The notes under the pieces were generated by a model. It did not search any database and was not told the origin of the DNA. It saw nothing but the letters and a program-made list of their open reading frames with translations. From assembly GCA_002727775.1 (NCBI GenBank), contig PBUF01000169.1, positions 1 to 5,081 on the forward strand: a stretch of DNA of 5,081 nucleotides. Reading direction: 5' to 3'. Every line of letters starts with the position of its first letter. Within the stretch, counting starts at the first letter, position 1. The DNA is from Gammaproteobacteria bacterium (lineage in GTDB: Bacteria; Pseudomonadota; Gammaproteobacteria; Pseudomonadales; Azotimanducaceae). Below are positions 1 to 5,081 of this stretch, in pieces. The translations under genes and the position numbers were made by a program.

Positions 1-1842
1 GCGCATTTAGATGAACTTTGGGGTTGGCCTTATCTGCCGTTTTCGAAGCCCAGATTTATATCGGGGTTTTCTCCGGCAACAGTAGAAGGCGTTAATCCCA
101 GACAACAGTGGGAGGTTTATCCCTATGTGTCGGCGACTTCGGATGAGATACGTAACGAAGCCGATGGTCGAGGCGGTATCGATGTCGCCTGGAGGCCCTC
201 CAGTAATCTTCAGCTGACTGCAACGGTGAATCCTGATTTTGGTTCGGTGGAATCCGATGACGCGGTTGTTAACCTCACCGCATATGAGACCTTCTATCCT
301 GAAAAGCGTTTGTTTTTTCTGGAGGGCAATGAGGTCTTTTTGACTTCTCCCAGATCCAATGTTCGAAGCATGAGCTCTTCAAGAGGAGGCGGAGGACGGC
401 AATCAGCCAGCAGTTTCACGATGGAGCCAAGCACTTTACTCAATACGCGCCGAATCGGTGGGTCAGCAAAACAAGTTGTCGTGCCTGATAATGTTGAAGT
501 CAGTGGCGTTGAGCAAAGTAAACCATCGGAACTGATTGGAGCGATAAAAGCGGTTGGCCAGTCAGGAGGTTTACGTTATGGGTTTTTGACCGCCTTTGAG
601 AAAGAAGCCGAGCTTGTAGGAACAGACGAAGAAACAGGGCAGGAGGTTCTTGTTAAAGCGGACGGCCGAGATTTTGGAGTACTTCGTTTGGTGTATGAGA
701 ATGTAAGCGGAGGCGGACGCAATTCTATTGGATACATGGGAACTGTAGCATCAAATCCCTTGGATGATGCTCTTGTCCATGGCGTAGACAGCCATTGGTT
801 GTCGAAGTCGGGCAAATGGTCCTGGGATGGTCAGTTAATGATGTCTGATAAAGAAGGTGATAAGGGTTATGGATTATTTGCCGATATTGGCTGGAAACCC
901 AAAAGAGGAGTCGGGCACAGTCTCTCCTTGGATTGGCTCGATGACCAGCTGGACATCTCGGATCTTGGGTTCTTGCGACGCAATGATGTCGCTGGTGCTA
1001 GTTACCGTTACTTTCGATCAACTTCGACAGGGCTCCCTGACCGTCTAAGAAATAAGAGGTTGATGATTTTTTCGCAAGCTCATTTCAATACGGATGGTCA
1101 GCTGACAAATTCTTATACGGGAATGAGAGGAGAGTGGCTTACGAAGAAAAACATCGAAATCTCAGCCAGGCTAAGTTTTAAACCGCCTCAGTATGATGAT
1201 CGTAATAGCCGAGGCAATGGGATCTATCGGACTGACTATGGGTTTTACTCTGGTTTTACTATTGGTACAGACTCTGCAAGAAAATTCTCTGTTTCAGCAG
1301 GGTTAGACAGTCGACCTGAAGATCTTGGTGAGGTCACTTACATTCCAACGGCGGGCTTTACCTATACTCCGGTTGATCGCTTTTCATTGGACTTTGATGT
1401 GATGTTCAATAAGCGCAATGAGTGGGTTCTTTATAGGGGTGACGAGAATTTTACCTCATACGATGCATTGGAAGTTCGCCCGATGCTGGCCATGAACTTT
1501 TTTATTTCCTCCAAACAACAGCTTAGCCTCAAATTTCAATGGATAGGAATCGACGCTAATGAAAGCCATTTTTGGTCTATTGACAAAGAAGCCGAGGATC
1601 TAATCCCCCGCTTTAAGGATTTATCCGAACCTACGGATGATTTCACCGTCTCTCGTTTGACAGCCCAGGTGCGCTATCGCTGGGAAATCGGCCCGCTGTC
1701 TGATTTGTTCATTGTTTATACTCGAGGAAGTAACCTGCCTGATCGAGTGAACGACGAGTTCTGGCCTTTATTTCAAGATGCAATAGATGAACCGATCATC
1801 GATGTGTTCACCATGAAGCTGAGGTATCGGTTCGGCTCATAA
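1..1842 (+). CDS. CBM9-like/DUF5916 outer-membrane beta-barrel protein, copy 1 (5' end outside window)
   Basis: The reading frame is open from base 1, so the first ATG-like methionine further in is not the real start. The 613 codons seen correspond to residues 338-950 of copy 2, with no net insertion or deletion. The first ~30 residues are the end of the CBM9-like domain. The rest is a DUF5916-type region. Its family signatures are visible: NPDFGSVESDD, then VNLTAYETFYPEKR followed by LFFLEGNEVF, LLNTRRIGG, DLGFLRRND, and a C-terminal strand LRYRFGS typical of an outer-membrane barrel. From the family I infer an outer-membrane barrel; substrate and function are unknown. A Gly/Ser/Arg-rich segment (RGGGGR) at about 340-420 differs strongly from copy 2. 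Stop TAA is at 1840-1842. No rho-independent terminator is evident after it, so read-through into copy 2 is possible. By analogy with copy 2, the missing part should encode a signal peptide, a SPOR domain and most of the CBM9-like domain. Confidence 0.9.
   Translation, partial: AHLDELWGWPYLPFSKPRFISGFSPATVEGVNPRQQWEVYPYVSATSDEIRNEADGRGGIDVAWRPSSNLQLTATVNPDFGSVESDDAVVNLTAYETFYPEKRLFFLEGNEVFLTSPRSNVRSMSSSRGGGGRQSASSFTMEPSTLLNTRRIGGSAKQVVVPDNVEVSGVEQSKPSELIGAIKAVGQSGGLRYGFLTAFEKEAELVGTDEETGQEVLVKADGRDFGVLRLVYENVSGGGRNSIGYMGTVASNPLDDALVHGVDSHWLSKSGKWSWDGQLMMSDKEGDKGYGLFADIGWKPKRGVGHSLSLDWLDDQLDISDLGFLRRNDVAGASYRYFRSTSTGLPDRLRNKRLMIFSQAHFNTDGQLTNSYTGMRGEWLTKKNIEISARLSFKPPQYDDRNSRGNGIYRTDYGFYSGFTIGTDSARKFSVSAGLDSRPEDLGEVTYIPTAGFTYTPVDRFSLDFDVMFNKRNEWVLYRGDENFTSYDALEVRPMLAMNFFISSKQQLSLKFQWIGIDANESHFWSIDKEAEDLIPRFKDLSEPTDDFTVSRLTAQVRYRWEIGPLSDLFIVYTRGSNLPDRVNDEFWPLFQDAIDEPIIDVFTMKLRYRFGS
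94..197 (+). repeat. high-identity block shared with copy 2 (direct repeat, unit 1)
   Basis: This block matches 3069-3172 (offset 2975) with 5 differences in 104 bases by hand alignment, at 129, 135, 141, 147 and 162. All five are third-codon-position synonymous changes. The ends include two exact runs of 35 bases. It encodes the stretch from NPRQQWEVYPYV to the GGIDVAWRP segment at the entry to the DUF5916 region. Identity falls off beyond 197. Confidence 0.85.
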
Positions 1843-1922
1843 CCTCTTGAGTGTATTGCAACTGGAAGTAGACGGGATTTAAGAACAGCTATTTGATTAG
1901 AAGACTTCGTTCTGGTTGATAG

Positions 1923-1952
1923 TTGGTTGTCAGAGGGTGAATCTGCTATATT
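1923..1952 (+). promoter_or_regulatory. candidate extended -10 promoter for copy 2
   Basis: TGCTATATT at 1944-1952 fits an extended -10 element (TG, one base, then a hexamer with 5 of 6 matches to TATAAT). A weak -35 candidate, TTGGTT at 1923-1928, lies 18 bases upstream of the hexamer. Transcription would begin near 1959, leaving roughly a 25-base leader to TTG 1983/1986 but almost none to TTG 1965. The call rests on motif matching only. This part of the spacer has no counterpart in the shorter spacer before copy 3. Confidence 0.3.
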
Positions 1953-1964
1953 GCCGGCCGCTTT

Positions 1965-4817
1965 TTGCTGTATAAGTTCCTATTGTTGTTTTTTTCTCGG
2001 TTTATCTTTATTTGCTTGTTTATTTGTTCTGCCAGTGTTTTGGCAAGTCCCGGCTCTGTTGTCTTCAATAGTTTCAAGGACCGTTCGTTGGCGCTGAAGG
2101 AATCGGCGCTGATCTCAAGACAGTTTGGAATAGAAGCCCGGATCGAAGAGGCCAGGGTCAATGGACAGATTTACCATCGAGTATTGGGTCCGGTTATGGA
2201 TCAGTCTTCTGCTCGAGAGCTCATTGGTGAGGCGAGGGCAAGTGGGTTAGCTGACGTGTGGGTGCTGTCTTCCAAGGAACGACCCGTGGTTAGGGTGCAA
2301 AGGCAAGCACCCGAGCCAAAGGCACCGGTTTCAACACCTGTTGTTGAAGAGCCTGTTAGTCGGCCTCAGAGGATAGTTGCTGCGCCTCAAGAGACCGATG
2401 ATGCATCCATTATGTCGGCTCGAGTCGTTAATGCGGACAGCTTGTCCAGTGGACAGTCTGGAACCATGCGCATCGCGCGGGTTGAAGATGCCAACATCAA
2501 GATTGATGGGCGAGTGGATGAGCCGATCTGGTCAGAGATACCGGCTTTCGATCGGATGACTGTGACGGACCCGGACACATTGGAAAAGCCGACGCATAAA
2601 ACGAGGACTCGTATTCTTTATACGGACAAGGGTTTGTACGTGGCTGGTGAGATGGAGCAACCACTGGATACACTGGTTGAGAGACTGTCGTCTCGAGATG
2701 AGTTCGTAAACCGAGATGATTTTGGCATCTCCATAGACTCTTCAGGAGAGGGCCTTTACGGAAACTTTTTCAATATCGGTTTGGGTGGTTCTAAGCAAGA
2801 TGGAAAGATTGCCCCCGAAAGAAACATAACAACTCAATGGGATGGCCCCTGGGTTGGCGAGACGGCGGTTACTGATGACGGCTGGAGTGCTGAGATGTTT
2901 ATCCCCTGGTCGGCGCTTAGTATGCCCGAGGGATCTCAAGAAAGGCGTATCGCCATAGCTATGTTCAGGAAGGTCGCGTATTTGGATGAGCGTTATTCAT
3001 TTCCTCCTTTGCCTTTCTCTCAGGCGCGATTCATCTCTGCTTTTGAGCCTGTAAGAATTGACAAAGTCAATCCCAGACAACAGTGGGAGGTTTATCCCTA
3101 TGTTTCGGCAACTTCCGATGAAATACGTAACGAAGCAGATGGTCGAGGCGGTATCGATGTCGCCTGGAGGCCTTCGACAAATCTCCAGTTAACCGCAACG
3201 GTGAACCCCGATTTTGGTTCGGTGGAATCCGATGATGTGGTGGTGAATCTCACGGCCTATGAGACCTTCTTTCCGGAGAAGCGTTTGTTCTTTTTAGAGG
3301 GGAACGAGGTGTTTTCTACCACTCCGAGAACTGTTGCTGAGAGGTCTAGCGGTCCTCGCGGTAGCGGGGGCCGACAAAGCCCTTCGACCTGGAAGATGGA
3401 GCCAACCACCTTACTAAACACGCGCCGCATAGGCGGCTCTGCGAAGCAGGTGGTTGTTCCTGAGGGAGTCACGGTGAGTGGGGTAGAACAAAGTAAACCA
3501 TCGGAGCTTATCGGGGCGGTAAAGGCTGTGGGTCAGTCAGGGGGCTTACGATATGGGTTATTGACCGCTTTTGAGAAAGAAGCGGAGCTCTTTGGTACGG
3601 ATGATGAAACTGGTTCCGAAGTCGTCGTCCGGGCGGAAGGTCGTGATTTTGGCGTAGGCCGGCTGCTCTACGAGAATGTGAACGAGAGCGGAAGAAAGTC
3701 GATCGGTTATATGGGAACCCTCGCTGCCAACCCTCTGGATGACGCTGTGGTGCATGGGGTCGACACCCATTTGTTGTCGGCGAATGGTAAATTTTCCTGG
3801 GATACGCAGGTACTAAACTCCGACGTCGATAATGAAATCGGATATGGACTGTTTTCGGACTTTAGTTTTTCCCCAAAACAGGGTCGGATTCACCAGCTCA
3901 AGCTCGATGCACTAGATGAAAAACTCGATATCTCGGACCTGGGGTTTTTGCGCAGAAATGATACCTACGGCTTTCAATATCAATTTATGTCTTTCAGGTC
4001 TAAGGGGTTGCCGAAGCGGCTCCGTAATCAACGCATTGGCCTGTTTGTAAGTGGAAATCAAAATCAGGATGGTTTGTTGACGCGAAGCTTTGCAGGGATT
4101 TTCGGGTCCTTTTTGTTTAACAACAATTCAGAGTTGAGTACGGAACTTAACCTCATGCCGGATTATTACGATGATCGCAATAGTCGTGGGAATGGGGCCT
4201 ATCGAAACGATGGGGGCCACTATGTGAGATTGGCCTATGGAACCAGCACAGCGAAGAAATTCGCGACGTCTATTCAGCTAATGAACAGTTCAGGGTACAT
4301 GTATGACACGGTCTATCACGCTGATTTGGGCTTTACCTATCGTCCCGTAGATCGGTTTGCGCTGGATTTTGATGTCACCTTTACAAAACAAACTAACTGG
4401 CTCGTGCACATGGGTGATCGAAATATCACCGGATTCAATGCGTTCAATATTATGCCCAGCGTATCTATGGATTATTTTATCTCATCCAAGCAGCAGCTTA
4501 GCCTAAAATTGCAGTGGGTGGGGATAAACGCTGATGAGAGTGAGTATTGGACAGTACCCGAAGTCGCAGGACGTTTGCTTCCTCGAACCAAAATGGATCT
4601 GGATCCCAAGGATGATTTCACGGTATCCCAGATGACCGTTCAACTGCGTTATCGTTGGGAGATAGCTCCGCTATCTGATCTGTTTATCGTCTATACAAGA
4701 GGGGCTAATCTTCCCAGTCAGGGAGACCAGGACTTTGATTATTTGTTCCGCGATGCACTGAGTGAGCCAATAATTGACGTGCTTACGATGAAGTTGAGGT
4801 ATCGATTCGGATCCTGA
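1965..4817 (+). CDS. SPOR domain, CBM9-like domain and DUF5916 outer-membrane beta-barrel protein, copy 2 (complete)
   Basis: Residue numbers count from TTG 1965. Residues 1-27 are a Sec signal peptide with a hydrophobic core and cleavage likely after SASVLA. Residues ~31-102 look like a SPOR domain: NSFKDRSLA at the start, FGIEARIEEARVNGQIYHRV in the middle, then LGPV and a second helix (SARELIGEARASG). SPOR domains of known proteins bind denuded peptidoglycan. Residues ~104-167 form a Pro/Val-rich linker. Residues ~168-365 are a CBM9-like domain with IDGRVDEPIW (180-189), RDDFGISID and DDGWSAEMFIPWSAL. Residues ~369-950 are the DUF5916 barrel: NPDFGSVESDD (414), FFPEKRLFFLEGNE (435-448), LLNTRRIGG (483-491), DLGFLRRND (658-666), LRYRFGS at the end. 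DUF5916 proteins as I know them are some 700-850 residues, so the SPOR module and linker account for the extra length. The start is uncertain: no ATG is available, an in-frame TGA lies at 1938-1940, and copy 3 has an in-frame stop that favours TTG 1983 or 1986. The ligand and transport role are unknown. Confidence 0.92.
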   Translation: MLYKFLLLFFSRFIFICLFICSASVLASPGSVVFNSFKDRSLALKESALISRQFGIEARIEEARVNGQIYHRVLGPVMDQSSARELIGEARASGLADVWVLSSKERPVVRVQRQAPEPKAPVSTPVVEEPVSRPQRIVAAPQETDDASIMSARVVNADSLSSGQSGTMRIARVEDANIKIDGRVDEPIWSEIPAFDRMTVTDPDTLEKPTHKTRTRILYTDKGLYVAGEMEQPLDTLVERLSSRDEFVNRDDFGISIDSSGEGLYGNFFNIGLGGSKQDGKIAPERNITTQWDGPWVGETAVTDDGWSAEMFIPWSALSMPEGSQERRIAIAMFRKVAYLDERYSFPPLPFSQARFISAFEPVRIDKVNPRQQWEVYPYVSATSDEIRNEADGRGGIDVAWRPSTNLQLTATVNPDFGSVESDDVVVNLTAYETFFPEKRLFFLEGNEVFSTTPRTVAERSSGPRGSGGRQSPSTWKMEPTTLLNTRRIGGSAKQVVVPEGVTVSGVEQSKPSELIGAVKAVGQSGGLRYGLLTAFEKEAELFGTDDETGSEVVVRAEGRDFGVGRLLYENVNESGRKSIGYMGTLAANPLDDAVVHGVDTHLLSANGKFSWDTQVLNSDVDNEIGYGLFSDFSFSPKQGRIHQLKLDALDEKLDISDLGFLRRNDTYGFQYQFMSFRSKGLPKRLRNQRIGLFVSGNQNQDGLLTRSFAGIFGSFLFNNNSELSTELNLMPDYYDDRNSRGNGAYRNDGGHYVRLAYGTSTAKKFATSIQLMNSSGYMYDTVYHADLGFTYRPVDRFALDFDVTFTKQTNWLVHMGDRNITGFNAFNIMPSVSMDYFISSKQQLSLKLQWVGINADESEYWTVPEVAGRLLPRTKMDLDPKDDFTVSQMTVQLRYRWEIAPLSDLFIVYTRGANLPSQGDQDFDYLFRDALSEPIIDVLTMKLRYRFGS
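2052..2153 (+). repeat. high-identity block shared with copy 3 (direct repeat, unit 1)
   Basis: This block matches 4957-5058 (offset 2905) with 4 differences in 102 bases, at 2088, 2111, 2129 and 2144. All are synonymous. The first 36 bases are identical. It encodes the start of the SPOR domain. The signal-peptide sequence just upstream (1986-2033) is much more diverged. Confidence 0.85.
3069..3172 (+). repeat. high-identity block shared with copy 1 (direct repeat, unit 2)
   Basis: This is the partner of 94-197. It lies in the middle of copy 2 and codes for about residues 369-403. Its left neighbour (3030-3068) is clearly more diverged from copy 1, so the left boundary of near-identity is sharp. 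Confidence 0.85.
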
Positions 4818-4850
4818 TCTAGTAGCTTGATGACTGGTAAAAGACTAATT

Positions 4851-4859
4851 TGTTAGAAT
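4851..4859 (+). promoter_or_regulatory. weak candidate extended -10 for copy 3
   Basis: TGTTAGAAT has the TG-N-TANAAT form of an extended -10 element. It would start transcription near 4866, about 25 bases before TTG 4891. I find no convincing -35 element at the proper spacing. The related segment of the first spacer (around 1893-1901) does not keep the TG at the right distance, so conservation does not support it. Co-transcription with copy 2 is equally possible. Confidence 0.18.
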
Positions 4860-4890
4860 AGGACTCCATCTGCTTTAACTAAGTTCTCTC

Positions 4891-5081
4891 TTGTTATTTG
4901 ATCGGTTTGTATTTTTTTGTTTGTTGATTTGTTCTGTGAGTGTTTTGGCGAGCCCTGGCTCTGTTGTCTTCAATAGTTTCAAGGACCGTTCGCTGGCGCT
5001 GAAGGAATCGGCGCTCATCTCAAGACAGTTTGGGATAGAAGCCCGGATTGAAGAGGCCAGAATAAACGGAACTCTTTACCA
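4891..5081 (+). CDS. SPOR/CBM9-like/DUF5916 family protein, copy 3 (3' end outside window)
   Basis: Only the N-terminus is present. The frame is open from 4879, after an in-frame TAA at 4876-4878, to the window end. The only usual start codon before the hydrophobic segment is TTG 4891. It gives a signal peptide reading MLFDRFVFFCLLICSVSVLA, with cleavage likely after the final alanine, followed by SPGSVVFNSFKDRSLALKES and the first part of a SPOR domain. The mature N-terminus is nearly identical to copy 2: residues from SPG to EEAR match, and the four nucleotide differences in 4957-5058 are all synonymous. The next residues begin to differ (INGTLY against VNGQIY). The signal peptide is much more diverged than the mature part. 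If the rest matches copy 2, this is a third member of the array. It could also be a remnant, because the rest is not visible and the start is weak (TTG, with no clear Shine-Dalgarno sequence). Confidence 0.75.
   Translation, partial: MLFDRFVFFCLLICSVSVLASPGSVVFNSFKDRSLALKESALISRQFGIEARIEEARINGTLY
4957..5058 (+). repeat. high-identity block shared with copy 2 (direct repeat, unit 2)
   Basis: This is the partner of 2052-2153. Matching weakens just after 5058, where copy 3 reads aataaacgga and copy 2 reads ggtcaatgga, so the visible high-identity tract ends inside the SPOR domain. Confidence 0.85.

Noticed and set aside
576..815. Minus-strand open frame inside copy 1
   Set aside because: It lies wholly within the conserved DUF5916 coding frame, has no recognisable domain, and is best explained as a shadow of the real gene.
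1953..1966. GC-rich palindrome followed by T-run (gccggccgcttttt) as a terminator
   Set aside because: The self-complementary core is too short to form a stem with a loop, and it sits just before the copy 2 coding start, downstream of the candidate promoter.
2010..2046. Lipoprotein signal (lipobox) in copy 2
   Set aside because: The cysteines at residues 17 and 21 are inside the hydrophobic core and do not follow a proper lipobox (LFIC lacks the small residue before Cys). The SASVLA ending fits ordinary signal peptidase I cleavage.
1946..2161. Minus-strand open frame over the copy 2 start
   Set aside because: It is antisense to the signal peptide and SPOR domain, with a low-complexity Lys/Asn-rich tail produced by the T-rich signal-peptide codons. 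No supporting start context was seen.
3257..3770. Minus-strand open frames inside copy 2 (3257-3472 and 3558-3770)
   Set aside because: Both are antisense to the most conserved parts of the barrel gene and have no family features of their own.
1..5081. CRISPR array, insertion sequence, tRNA or rRNA
   Set aside because: The repeats seen are gene-sized paralogs. There are no short regularly spaced repeats, no transposase frame, no terminal inverted repeats, and no tRNA- or rRNA-like sequence.

Overview
The window covers part of a head-to-tail array of at least three paralogous genes on the + strand. They are the 3' two-thirds of copy 1 (1-1842), a complete copy 2 (1965-4817) and the first 64 or so codons of copy 3 (4891 to the window end). 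I see no other credible gene on either strand. The spaces between genes are short (about 120-140 bp and 73 bp).

The complete copy shows the architecture: a Sec signal peptide, a SPOR-like domain, a proline-rich linker, a CBM9-like beta-sandwich domain, and a C-terminal DUF5916-type outer-membrane beta-barrel ending in an aromatic-containing terminal strand (LRYRFGS). Copy 1 matches the end of the CBM9-like domain plus the whole DUF5916 region, with no net length change over 613 residues. Copy 3 matches the signal peptide and the start of the SPOR domain. The encoded proteins are therefore likely outer-membrane barrel proteins with periplasmic N-terminal modules. Their substrate is unknown.

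The signal peptide, SPOR domain and DUF5916 barrel point to a Gram-negative bacterium. The moderate base composition (near half GC by eye) and family type suggest a gammaproteobacterium, perhaps marine, but this is inference and no marker gene is present to confirm it.

The points worth a second look are the tandem array itself, the SPOR domain attached to a predicted outer-membrane barrel, and the mosaic conservation between copies. In that mosaic, blocks of about 95% nucleotide identity with only synonymous differences sit beside strongly diverged segments. The absence of any ATG start in copies 2 and 3 is also notable. The first spacer carries a plausible extended -10 promoter that the second, shorter spacer lacks. 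The system is best described as a small multigene family of surface proteins, possibly diversifying. Nothing here proves a new function.
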